From the NCBI RefSeq assembly GCF_017352135.1, contig NZ_CP071458.1:186001-250000 (forward strand): a stretch of DNA of 64,000 nt, read 5' to 3'. The notes beneath the pieces are model-generated. The model had not been told where the DNA came from. It worked only from the letters and a program-made list of their open reading frames with translations, and did not search any database. This DNA is from Rhizobium lentis (GTDB taxonomy: Bacteria > Pseudomonadota > Alphaproteobacteria > Rhizobiales > Rhizobiaceae). Position 1 is the first letter of the stretch. Every line of letters begins with the position of its first letter. The position numbers were made by a program, and so were the translations under genes. This document shows positions 17,933 through 25,652 of this stretch, piece after piece.

Positions 17933-18724
17933 ATGACGGATATCAGACTTTACATGCTTCAGTCCGGCACCCTGAAATGCAAGGTGCACAACATCAAAAT
18001 GAATCAGGGAAATGGCGCTGATTACGAAATCCCGGTTCCCTTTTACCTCATCACCCATCCCGACGGTCACACGATCATCGACGGTGGTAACGCCATTGAA
18101 GTGGCAACGGACCCGCGCGGCCATTGGGGCGGTATTTGCGACGTGTACTGGCCCGTTCTTGACAAGGACAAAGGCTGCGTCGATCAGGTCAAAGCTCTCG
18201 GCTTCGATCCGGCCGAGGTTAGATATGTCGTTCAGTCCCACCTGCATCTCGACCATACCGGCGCGATCGGCCGTTTCCCGAATGCCACGCATATCGTGCA
18301 GCGGGCCGAGTATGAATATGCTTTCACCCCCGACTGGTTTGCCGGTGGCGGCTATATCCGCAAGGATTTCGATCGCCCGGGTCTGAAATGGCAGTTTTTG
18401 AACGGCACTCAAGACGATTTCTATGATGTTTATGGTGACGGCACGCTGACGACGATCTTCAGTCCTGGCCATGCGATGGGCCATCAATCCTTTCTCGTCC
18501 GCCTTCCCAACAGTGAGCCGCTGCTTCTGACGATCGATGCGGCCTACACTCTCGACCATTGGGAAGAAAAGGCCCTGCCTGGCTTCCTCGCATCAACGGT
18601 GGATACCGTTCGCTCTGTACAAAAGCTGCGCACAATCGCGGAAAGGACGGGGGCCAATGTCGTCACCGGTCACGACCCGGATGCGTGGTCGAGCTTCAAG
18701 AAGGCACCAGAGTATTACTCTTGA
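17933..18724 (+). CDS. blcC: Gamma-butyrolactone / N-acylhomoserine lactonase (BlcC/AttM-like)
   Basis: This 263-residue metallo-beta-lactamase-fold hydrolase contains the dizinc motif SHLHLDHTG (His103, His105, Asp107, His108), a later SPGHAMGHQSFLV and the C-terminal metal region VVTGHDPDAW. AttM-type enzymes open the ring of gamma-butyrolactone and also hydrolyse acylhomoserine-lactone quorum signals. GGGAGGATCC precedes the ATG. Gene order blcA-blcB-blcC gives the complete route lactone to hydroxybutyrate to semialdehyde to succinate. The protein has no signal peptide and acts in the cytoplasm. Confidence 0.88.
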   Translation: MTDIRLYMLQSGTLKCKVHNIKMNQGNGADYEIPVPFYLITHPDGHTIIDGGNAIEVATDPRGHWGGICDVYWPVLDKDKGCVDQVKALGFDPAEVRYVVQSHLHLDHTGAIGRFPNATHIVQRAEYEYAFTPDWFAGGGYIRKDFDRPGLKWQFLNGTQDDFYDVYGDGTLTTIFSPGHAMGHQSFLVRLPNSEPLLLTIDAAYTLDHWEEKALPGFLASTVDTVRSVQKLRTIAERTGANVVTGHDPDAWSSFKKAPEYYS

Positions 18725-18944
18725 GAAACCGCCGGGCCACAGCCGCGTCATAATCCTATAGAGGGCGAATACGCCTCTTTGGAACCTGAGAATATCAGCG
18801 CAATTACGAAAGCCCAGCGTGTTCGCGATGTCTTTTGCGGAAGAATGGGGTTTTGGACCCGGATCTATTTGAGCTCCAGTGACAAGCAAACCGAGGCTGA
18901 GGCGACCACTTTGCTTCATTGGTAACCCAACGAGGGAGAAATAA

Positions 18945-20120
18945 ATGCGTCTGAAAATACTCATCACTATTGCCATGATGGCCGGCCATGCATTGGCGTA
19001 CGAGCCATTGGTTGAGAAGCGGGAATTTACCCTGAAAAACTTCGTGACACGTGGAGGCAAGACGGTTCCCGAAATGCGGTTGGGATATGAAACCTATGGC
19101 ACGCTGAACAAAGCCAGAGATAATGCCATCCTGATTCCGCATTTTTTCAGCGGAAGCAGTCACGCGGCGGGGAAATATAAGGAGGAGGATGTAAGCGCCG
19201 GCTATTGGGATGCAATCATCGGATCGGGCAAGCCCATCGATACAGACAAATACTTTGTCGTGTCGGTCGACACACCGGTCAATCTCGGTGCCAACGATCC
19301 GAACGTCATCACCACCGGCCCGGCGACGACCAATCCCAAAACAGGAAAGCCTTGGGGTATGGATTTCCCGATCATGACGATCGGCGATTTCGTTGATACG
19401 CAGAAAGGGCTGATGGAGCAACTGGGGATTGGGAAATGGCATGCTGTCATGGGCGCCTCCATGGGAGGGCTGCAAAGCTATGAATGGGCAGCACGCTATC
19501 CCGACAAGTTGGAGCGGGTGATTCCAGTCATTTCCTCTGGTTGGGCAGACGCGAATCTTATCGCGTGGCTGGACGTATGGGCGTCGCCGATCAAACTGGA
19601 TCCAAACTGGAACGGTGGAGATTATTACACCGGCCAGGCGCCAAAAGCGGGGCTGGCTCAAGCCATGAAGACTTTAACACTGCAGGCAAATTCGGCAGAA
19701 TGGACCGACGGCACATTTGGGCGTGACTGGGCCAGAGAAGGTGCGGATCCCGGGCAGAGTTGGGCGAATGACTATGAGGTTGTCACGAAGCTGAACGAGG
19801 CGGGCGCAGCAAGGGTAGCCCAGTTAGATGCGAACCATTTCCTTTATCTGGTGCGCGCCAATCAATTGTTCGTCGCTGGACATCCCAAAGACAGCCTGTA
19901 CAAAGGGCTCCTGGATATCGAGGTGCCCGTGATGCTGATCTATACCGATGAAGACCTGATTTTTCCTGGAAATGCAGTGCGAGAGACAGGAACGATTATC
20001 AAATCCGACGGTACGCCAGTCGAATTCGTCGAATTGGAAGGCACGCGAGGGCACATGGATGGCGTGTTGAGCATTGCTCAGGCAGGAGAGCGAATTCGAG
20101 CATTTCTTGAGGTCAAGTAG
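18945..20120 (+). CDS. Secreted MetX-like alpha/beta hydrolase
   Basis: The 391-residue protein has a short signal peptide (MRLKILITIAMMAGHALA). The fold is that of homoserine O-acetyltransferase: VPEMRLGYETYGTLN, IIGSGKPIDTDKYFVVSVDT, nucleophile elbow GASMGGLQSYEWA (Ser172) and a late GHMDG carrying the catalytic His. True MetX enzymes are cytoplasmic, so an exported version is more likely an esterase or lactone/amide hydrolase. It follows blcC by 220 bases on the same strand with AGGGAGAAAT before the ATG. It may supply periplasmic hydrolysis of a lactone or ester for the blc pathway, but that is inference from position. Confidence 0.68.
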   Translation: MRLKILITIAMMAGHALAYEPLVEKREFTLKNFVTRGGKTVPEMRLGYETYGTLNKARDNAILIPHFFSGSSHAAGKYKEEDVSAGYWDAIIGSGKPIDTDKYFVVSVDTPVNLGANDPNVITTGPATTNPKTGKPWGMDFPIMTIGDFVDTQKGLMEQLGIGKWHAVMGASMGGLQSYEWAARYPDKLERVIPVISSGWADANLIAWLDVWASPIKLDPNWNGGDYYTGQAPKAGLAQAMKTLTLQANSAEWTDGTFGRDWAREGADPGQSWANDYEVVTKLNEAGAARVAQLDANHFLYLVRANQLFVAGHPKDSLYKGLLDIEVPVMLIYTDEDLIFPGNAVRETGTIIKSDGTPVEFVELEGTRGHMDGVLSIAQAGERIRAFLEVK

Positions 20121-20288
20121 GAGCGGGCGGGCCCTCCCTTTTCCTTAAGCCGAGCCAGCAGATGCTGCCGTCGTCGTGGCTGTAGTCGGCCACACCCGCC
20201 GTGCTCGGGGTCCATAAATCGGAAAATTAGTGGTCTCCGGCAAGTCCAAGACAGCCGAGGTGGTCCGCTACGCTCTCACTCGTCGCGA

Positions 20289-20590
20289 GGCGCCATCGAA
20301 AACGATGAACTGCGCGTTGCCGCCAAGCTCGGCGCCGCCTTTCATGATCTCGTTGGCGCCCTGGAGCATCAGGATCTTGCCGACATTGGTCGCGCCGGTG
20401 AAGGTGAGCTTGCGCACCTTCTCGTTCTCCGTGAATTTCGTGCCGATAAATGGGAATCCTCGGAAAGCACGACCATGAAGACACCAGTCGACAGGCCTGC
20501 GCGCTCTGCAAGCAGTGCGAGCGATGTGCCGAAAGCGGTTTCCTCGGTAGTGATCGGTGCGAGGAAGCGGATGATGTGGCCCAACGCCGC
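20289..20590 (-). pseudogene. Fragment of a succinate-semialdehyde-type aldehyde dehydrogenase
   Basis: On the minus strand two frames together spell an internal aldehyde-dehydrogenase segment: FGTSLALLAERAGLSTGVFM, then after a frameshift KFTENEKVRKLTFTGATNVG and AELGGNAQFIVFDGA. Neither end is present. It is not a copy of the nearby blcA but another family member. The flanking 20.12-20.29 and 20.6-20.82 kb hold nothing I recognise. Confidence 0.7.
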
Positions 20591-20848
20591 AGGTGAGCAG
20601 GATCAGCCCTTGAAAGGCGTTTCTCGCTGACCTGACTGATAAATTCGCCAGCGTCGCTGTTGCGAGTAATCGAACACATGGCTATGAAATCCCACACTGA
20701 TTTCGATCTGCCACGGGTATTTTTCTCCAAATGTGCCCGTGTCTTTCCCTTTGCGAACGCGTTTTGCAAACAATGCAGCGTTCAAGACGCTTCCTTGGAT
20801 CGAGCGTGCTTATAACCGGCAAAATTGCGGCTGAACGAAAGTGCCGAG

Positions 20849-21265
20849 ATGAACCACAAAAAGAAAATCTATCGCGTTGCGGAGGCTGCACGTCTAGCGG
20901 GGGTTTCTGCATCGACACTTCGGCTTTGGGAGAAGGAGGGTCTCATCGTACCGGATCGCTCGGAAAAGGGCCACCGGCGGTACGACGCTGACCACGTTAC
21001 GCGGTTAAAGCGTATCGCATCGCTCAGAAAAGACAGACGACTCACCATCGCGGGGATCCGCGAAGATCTCAGGAAGTCTTCGCCAGAAACGGGCACGCCT
21101 CGGGACGCGAGTGATGCCATTCCGGAAATGAAGAAGCGGAAGCAGCTCGAAGACGAAAACGCCCGGTTGAAACGGATTGTCGCAGAGCAGACGCTGGAGC
21201 TCAATATGTTGCGGGAGGTCCATTCGCCGACACGTCCAAGGCCTGCTCGGAAGCGGGAGGGGTGA
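20849..21265 (+). CDS. MerR-type DNA-binding domain fused to IS3 OrfA tail
   Basis: The first 70 residues or so are a MerR-type winged helix (YRVAEAARLAGVSASTLRLW, then KGHRRYDADHVTRLKRI). From about residue 97 the protein continues as KKRKQLEDENARLKRIVAEQ, the C-terminal coiled coil of IS3-family OrfA proteins, and the DNA beyond the stop continues as OrfB fragments. The gene therefore ends in IS sequence, so the natural effector region is lost or replaced. The coiled coil could still dimerise the protein. ATG at 20849 is chosen because it begins just before the helix-turn-helix; an in-frame Met eight codons upstream is also possible. No target can be inferred. Confidence 0.62.
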   Translation: MNHKKKIYRVAEAARLAGVSASTLRLWEKEGLIVPDRSEKGHRRYDADHVTRLKRIASLRKDRRLTIAGIREDLRKSSPETGTPRDASDAIPEMKKRKQLEDENARLKRIVAEQTLELNMLREVHSPTRPRPARKREG

Positions 21266-21440
21266 AGGACATGTGCCGGGATTAGATGGTCTCGATCCGG
21301 CGTGTGTGGGCCGTTGAACTTCGATCGAACCACCTACCACTACACCTCTCTCCACGCCGATCAGGCCGGTCCGGAACGTCGTATTCGTGCGATCTGCGAG
21401 ACGCTTGTGCGGTAAGGCTATCGTTGCTTGCATGTGCGGT
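21115..21440 (+). mobile_element. IS3-family remnant (OrfA tail and OrfB start)
   Basis: Downstream of the MerR-like domain the reading frames match the end of IS3-type OrfA and then, with frameshifts and stops, the OrfB segment FDRTTYHYTSLHADQAGPER and RIRAICETLVR-GYRCL. Both ends of the element are gone. It resembles the same IS3 subgroup as the OrfA stump at 29352. Confidence 0.68.
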
Positions 21441-21454
21441 GTCGCTGGGTTCGG

Positions 21455-21778
21455 TCATGGCTCATCCCTTTCCTGGTTGTGTGGCGACGCCGCCTGCACC
21501 TTCGGCCGCATCGCGCTGTGCCCTGAGGCGCGCAGCTCCCGCCTCAGTTCCGTGATCTGGCGCGTCAGCTCGTCGAAATCCCGCTGGCTCGGAACGCCGA
21601 ACAGCTTGGCGCTGTCGGTCATTTGCTGCTGGCGGGTGCGCAGGTCCAGCGCGGCGCGCAGCAAATCGCGCTGCGCGGCGAGGAAATCCTTAGAGCGCAG
21701 GTTGCTGATCAGTTCCTTGTTCGCAATGTCCCTCCACTTGTCGAAAGCCTTGCGCCAGCCGAAATCCTTGGCGTCTCC
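21455..21778 (-). pseudogene. C-terminal fragment of a PhaE-like/PHA-synthase-associated protein
   Basis: The minus-strand frame reads FGWRKAFDKWRDIANKELIS, LRSKDFLAAQRDLLRAALDL, RTRQQQMTDSAKLFGVPSQR and FDELTRQITELRRELRAS. The pattern of an AQRDLLRA helix, a P-S-R-D/E turn and a closing coiled coil is that of PHA synthase subunit E and similar granule-associated proteins. The N-terminus is missing where IS66 sequence begins. With the phasin and Acs at the left of the window, it suggests that a PHB gene set on this replicon was once larger. Confidence 0.5.
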
Positions 21779-22144
21779 TTCCTTATCAGCGTCACTATCA
21801 AGGCAGCACGATCAGCGCCGCGATCCGATCCGGCGAAGAGCCATGACTTCCTTCCAAGTGCAAAACCCCTGAGCGCGCGCTCGGCGGCATTGTTCGTGAG
21901 ACAAATCCGGCCGTCGTCGAGGAAAGACACGAAGCCGTTCCAGCGCTTCAGCATGTCATCGATCGGCTCTGCGACCGGAGAACTGCGCGACAGTTTTGCC
22001 CGCTCGGTTTGAAGCCAGCGGTGCAGTTCGCCGACAAGCGGCAGACTGTGCTTGCGACGGCGCTCCAGGCGTTCCGCTGCGGCTCCTAGTGTTTGCACTA
22101 GGACTTCCGATGTTCGTCTCAACCTCGCAAGACGGCCCTGACCG
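21779..22144 (-). pseudogene. IS66-family transposase fragment
   Basis: The minus strand encodes part of the IS66 TnpC catalytic region (RRKHSLPLVGELHRWLQTER, DDMLKRWNGFVSFLDDGRIC and LTNNAAERALRGFALGRKSW). It is truncated at both sides: by the PhaE-like fragment at one end and by the IS4 element, which begins at 22145, at the other. No functional product is expected. Confidence 0.85.
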
Positions 22145-23707
22145 GCTTGCAATTACCCATAAGTAGCTGACTCGTCTACGAAAAGCTTTCGCTGAAATCT
22201 TGAATCGAAAGAATCACTTGTGATTCTGTGTCGAGCACCTGATTCTCTTAAGGTGGTGCTTTATGTCGGTTCGAGACGATGTGATGGCTGATAATGACGG
22301 CCATTGGAGCAAGCAGGAAATAGACGCGGGGTCTTTCAAGGATGCTCGCCTTGGCCGACGCTGCACAGAACTTTTACGACAGCTTGGAGAGCATATGGGC
22401 GGCTCCATTCCTTTCGCCTGCCAGGACTGGGCCAACACAAAAGCCGCGTATCGGTTTTTCTCCAACCCGAATGTTGAGGAAGGCGATATCCTTCACGGCC
22501 ATTTCGCCGCGACCGCTCAACGCTACGATGCTTCCAATGGTCCGATCTTGGTGCTGCAGGACACGACCGAGTTTACCTATCAGCGCCGTAATCCGCATGC
22601 CGTTGGCTTTACGCTCAACAGTGGCCGTGACAAACAGGAGCGGCTGCGCCACCATACGGTCTGCGGGATATTGATGCATTCGAGCCTTGCGGTGACCTTG
22701 GATGGGCTACCCTTAGGGTTGGCAGCCGTCAAGTTCTGGAGCCGCGACAAGTTCAAGGGTACGGCTCAGCTCAAACGCAAGATCAATCCGACACGTGTTC
22801 CGATCGAAACCAAGGAAAGCATCCGTTGGCTTGAAAATCTGTGCCAATCCGTCGCGCTTCTCGGTCAGCCAGACCGATGCATTCATGTAGGCGATCGCGA
22901 AAGTGATATCTACGAACTCTACTGCCTGACCAAGGAGCTTGGCACGCACTTCGTCGTGCGCACCGTCGTCGACCGGCTGGCTGGCAACGGGGATCACACG
23001 ATATCGGCTGAAATGCGCGATGTTGAAACTGTCGGCCGGCATCTCATCGAAGTTCGCGCCGACACCGATGAGGTCACCAAAGTCCACCTGGACATCCGAT
23101 TCAAACGGATCCGGGTGCTGCCGCCCATCGGCAAGAAGAAGCGATACCCTGCTTTGGACCTTACCGTCATCCACGCGGTAGAGCCCAACCCTCCGGCCGG
23201 CCGCAAGCGCATCGAGTGGAAGATATTGACGGATCTTGAGGTGCATAGCTGCGAGGAGGCAGTCGAAAAAATCAAATGGTACGCGATGCGCTGGAAGATT
23301 GAGGTCTTCCATAAGATCCTCAAGTCCGGTTGCCGGGCTGAAGATGCAAGACTACGAACGGCCGATCGACTGGCAAACCTCGTCGCCGTGTTTTGCATCA
23401 TGAGCTGGAGAGTGCTCTGGTTGACAATGCTCGCGCGCACAGCGCCCGAAACACCGCCAACCGCGGCCCTCACCGAACGGGAAATTGAAATCCTCGATCA
23501 AATGGTCAGCAACGCAGGCAACCGGCAAGCGACGCCGGGATCGCTAAACTTCTATCTCACCAAACTCGCTCGTTTAGGTGGTTACCTTGCAAGAACATCA
23601 GATCCGCCACCGGGAAATACGGTCGTCTGGCGCGGCCTCAGCCGGCTGACAGACGTTCGCCTCGGAACCGAAATGGCGGCCACACTCAGATGTGGGTAAT
23701 TGCAAGC
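22145..23707 (+). mobile_element. IS4-family insertion sequence
   Basis: Perfect 15-base inverted ends (GCTTGCAATTACCCA at 22145-22159 and its complement at 23693-23707) enclose one intact transposase. The total of about 1.56 kb fits the IS4 family. The left end abuts an IS66 fragment and the right end abuts the start of the WGR gene, so it either inserted between them or joined them. No convincing target duplication is visible. Confidence 0.75.
22263..23699 (+). CDS. IS4-family transposase (IS50-like group)
   Basis: The 478-residue transposase has the Tn5/IS50-type N-terminus (DARLGRRCTELLRQL, then SIPFACQDWANTKAAYRFFS). The DDE core has first Asp in ILVLQDTTEFTY, second Asp in CIHVGDRESDIYELY, and the YREK-like catalytic Glu region in YAMRWKIEVFHKILKSGCR. 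It is complete and its stop lies in the right inverted repeat. GTGGTGC precedes the ATG. Confidence 0.92.
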   Translation: MSVRDDVMADNDGHWSKQEIDAGSFKDARLGRRCTELLRQLGEHMGGSIPFACQDWANTKAAYRFFSNPNVEEGDILHGHFAATAQRYDASNGPILVLQDTTEFTYQRRNPHAVGFTLNSGRDKQERLRHHTVCGILMHSSLAVTLDGLPLGLAAVKFWSRDKFKGTAQLKRKINPTRVPIETKESIRWLENLCQSVALLGQPDRCIHVGDRESDIYELYCLTKELGTHFVVRTVVDRLAGNGDHTISAEMRDVETVGRHLIEVRADTDEVTKVHLDIRFKRIRVLPPIGKKKRYPALDLTVIHAVEPNPPAGRKRIEWKILTDLEVHSCEEAVEKIKWYAMRWKIEVFHKILKSGCRAEDARLRTADRLANLVAVFCIMSWRVLWLTMLARTAPETPPTAALTEREIEILDQMVSNAGNRQATPGSLNFYLTKLARLGGYLARTSDPPPGNTVVWRGLSRLTDVRLGTEMAATLRCG

Positions 23708-23715
23708 TTCACCGG

Positions 23716-24090
23716 ATGCATACCTTCGACGCTTCGAAAGCTTCGAAAGCTTCGAAAGCTTCGAAAGCTTCGAAAGCTTCGAAAGCTTCGAAAGCTTCGA
23801 AAAACATGGCCCGATTTTACGCCATGTCAATCGAGCCGACGTTGTTTGGGGAGGCCTGCTTGACGCGGCGCTGGGGGCGCATCGGCTCCGGTGGCAAGAG
23901 GGAAGTCCACCATTTCCCTCGGGAGGAAGAGGCGGTCGCACGGATACAAACCGAAACCCCAGTGCGGCCAGAAAACGATGGCCTGATTGGCGACCGGATC
24001 AGGCGGCCGACTTCACATCGAACTCGAAATGAAGCTGGTCATAGGGGTATTCGACGCCGGCGTCAGTCCGGTCCAGGACACCCGCGTTGA
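23716..24090 (+). CDS. WGR-domain protein with an Ala-Ser-Lys tripeptide repeat
   Basis: From ATG 23716 the frame reads MHTFD, then eight Ala-Ser-Lys repeats, then a WGR domain (NMARFYAMSIEPTLFGEACL, RRWGRIGSGGKREVHHF). WGR domains bind nucleic acid or nucleotides, and single-domain WGR proteins are common on rhizobial plasmids. After residue 70 or so the sequence no longer resembles the family and may be frameshifted, so the native end probably lay near 23950. The 5' end abuts the IS4 right repeat, so the original start could be lost. Whether the gene is expressed is uncertain. Confidence 0.5.
   Translation: MHTFDASKASKASKASKASKASKASKASKNMARFYAMSIEPTLFGEACLTRRWGRIGSGGKREVHHFPREEEAVARIQTETPVRPENDGLIGDRIRRPTSHRTRNEAGHRGIRRRRQSGPGHPR
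23731..23802. repeat. Minisatellite: eight tandem 9-bp units
   Basis: The unit GCTTCGAAA occurs eight times without error. Each unit contains the palindrome TTCGAA and each junction contains AAGCTT. Read in the WGR frame it adds Ala-Ser-Lys per unit and never shifts frame, so copy number can change by replication slippage without inactivating the gene. Confidence 0.95.
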
Positions 24091-24358
24091 CAAGCGTCGT
24101 CACGTCCTTATGGACGGCCTGCACGTCCCGGCCGACACGTCGGGCGACTTCCCGTATCGCCAGCGGCCCCTGCCCTGCCATCGCCTTCACGATCGCAAGC
24201 CGCGGCGGCGCAAGAACCCTGTGCATGTCGTCGTAGCTTGGAAAATTCACCGACGGCGTAGCGGGAACGACGACGCCTTCCAATGCCTTCTGCCCCGCAT
24301 TCACGAAGCGGGCCTTGGCATCGGCAATCGAGCTTAGTCTGATGACGAGCGTCCTCAT
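23999..24358 (-). CDS. Helix-turn-helix antitoxin, TumA-like
   Basis: The 119-residue protein has a C-terminal winged-helix segment (LAIREVARRVGRDVQAVHKDVTTLVNAGVLDRT) behind a variable N-terminus. It is encoded directly after the TumE-like gene with a four-base overlap, the order known for TumE/TumA-type pairs, in which the HTH protein is the antitoxin and represses its own operon. It probably neutralises the 24355-24624 product. The short length and coupling support a toxin-antitoxin role, but no experimental equivalent is visible here. Confidence 0.7.
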   Translation of the reverse strand: MRTLVIRLSSIADAKARFVNAGQKALEGVVVPATPSVNFPSYDDMHRVLAPPRLAIVKAMAGQGPLAIREVARRVGRDVQAVHKDVTTLVNAGVLDRTDAGVEYPYDQLHFEFDVKSAA

Positions 24359-24624
24359 GCGAGTATCCTTTCCATGTCCGCCTGAAACGCATCGAACAAT
24401 GCTTCCAGCGTTGTGACTATCGGTTCCTCGATATAACCGAGATGGCGATGATCGCCCTTGCCGCGCTCATTGTCATAACGCATGACGCACTCGCCGTTGA
24501 CGATCAGCGCCAGACGATATTTGAAATGGTGGTTGCTGCCGGGCACGGGTATCGGCACATGCCACAGAACCGTTTCGAAAAATGCCGTATCGCTGACGAC
24601 GGTTCTGGATTTTTCGATCAGCAC
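24355..24624 (-). CDS. TumE-like (DUF6516) toxin of a toxin-antitoxin pair
   Basis: The product of about 89 residues contains the family core FFETVLWHVPIPVPGSNHHF and RYDNERGKGDHRH, the latter being the hallmark of TumE/DUF6516 proteins. I start it at GTG 24624: AAGGAAG lies three bases upstream, homologues begin with a short (M)xAVL strand, and a good promoter overlaps the upstream Met codons at 24657 and 24759, which would then not be translated. It shares a four-base overlap with the antitoxin gene. Such modules stabilise plasmids or act in stress and phage defence. Confidence 0.72.
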   Translation of the reverse strand: MLIEKSRTVVSDTAFFETVLWHVPIPVPGSNHHFKYRLALIVNGECVMRYDNERGKGDHRHLGYIEEPIVTTLEALFDAFQADMERILA

Positions 24625-24640
24625 GGCTTCCTTGTTGTTT

Positions 24641-24669
24641 TTAATAACATCACCCATCGTTGTTGTCAA
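24641..24669 (-). promoter_or_regulatory. Sigma-70-type promoter of the TumE/TumA pair
   Basis: On the minus strand TTGACA (24664-24669) and TATTAA (24641-24646) are separated by exactly 17 bases. Transcription would begin near 24634, only about ten bases before the GTG start, leaving a very short leader that still contains the AAGGAAG site. Confidence 0.6.
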
Positions 24670-24870
24670 GAACAACAGCGATGGGCTGTCTTGCGCAGCA
24701 AAGCCGGCGCCGGGGTTCGACGCCCCGATGCAGGCTCCAGGAGCGCGTGTTTCGGCCAAACCGTTCCTCTCGAGAAGGGCCGGTTCCGGCCTTCCTCTCC
24801 TGATCCTCGATCATCCCCGTCAATTCCCCGCGTCATCACCGGGAAGGTCGCCGTTGGTTGATCGCGGCGG

Positions 24871-25560
24871 CTAGCTTGTCGATACCCTGCGCATCGAGGG
24901 CGGCGAATTCGCCAACCCGCATGACAGATATTCCAAGTCGTTCGGGCGGGTTTCCGCATCGCGCCAGAAGATCAACGCGGCGGTAATGGTGGCCCGGTCC
25001 ACGGGGTCAAGATCGATGCGAACGTTTCGCAATGTCGGCATGGGCGATCCTCCTATGAGCCCTTCGAAAAGAGCCGCATGATGCGCTTGCGCGTGAGGCG
25101 GTCGCGGGTGGTCTTGAAACCGCTCGATCTCGTAGTCGGGCATCCAGCCGTCTTGCAAAGGGTGCGGCGCGTTCCGATAGCGATGCTCGATCGCGGGACC
25201 GCCGAATAGGTCGGGCTGTATCCCGGCAAGCCGTCGCTGATGTTGCGCCTTCCGATAGTCGGCACGCCATTGACCGTCCGCGCTCAAGGCGGGGCGGTCA
25301 GGTTCGTTTTCGGTTCCGTGCCGCCGATGGGAGTCCTCTACGCTCTTATCACCCATGATGAATGTCCTGCAGATCGAGGGATAGCTGCGCCGCGCCGGCC
25401 GCAAGGCGGCGTGCTCGCGGTCGATATGAAGCTCGGCGGCGCGATGACCGGACGGACGCTTGCACCATGTTCCCGCCTTCACATGGCATGTGGGGCAAGG
25501 GACGCGGGTGTCGGGATGGTCGGGCCACCCCTCCCCGCAACGGGAGCAACGAAACCGCAT
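24871..25560 (-). CDS. Plasmid accessory protein with N-terminal zinc ribbon
   Basis: The 229-residue frame begins MRFRCSRCGEGWPDHPDTRV and CPTCHVKAGTWCKRPSGHRA, a four-cysteine zinc-finger type seen in small rhizobial and phage proteins. The middle part has low complexity. The last 55 residues (MPTLRNVRIDLDPVDRATIT...) look like a separate small plasmid protein. An alternative frame at its end gives EFAALDAQGIDKLAAAINQR, which fits that family better, so a frameshift near 24915 is likely. It may be one decayed fusion or two genes. No function is claimed. Confidence 0.4.
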   Translation of the reverse strand: MRFRCSRCGEGWPDHPDTRVPCPTCHVKAGTWCKRPSGHRAAELHIDREHAALRPARRSYPSICRTFIMGDKSVEDSHRRHGTENEPDRPALSADGQWRADYRKAQHQRRLAGIQPDLFGGPAIEHRYRNAPHPLQDGWMPDYEIERFQDHPRPPHAQAHHAALFEGLIGGSPMPTLRNVRIDLDPVDRATITAALIFWRDAETRPNDLEYLSCGLANSPPSMRRVSTS

Positions 25561-25652
25561 GGTCAGAACGCGAAAGCAGCTTGGCCGCTCGCCTCCATGT
25601 AGGTGCGCCGGCAAATTGCGGAAAGATCGCGATTCCCGGTGGTGTCCGCGCA

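Noticed and set aside
23731..23802. Tandem units considered as a CRISPR array or iteron origin
   Set aside because: Units are 9 bases, directly abutting, have no spacers, and keep a coding frame into the WGR domain; no replication gene is adjacent.
23700..24032. Phe-Glu-Ser repeat protein in the alternative frame of the minisatellite
   Set aside because: The ASK frame leads into a recognisable WGR domain, the FES frame does not.
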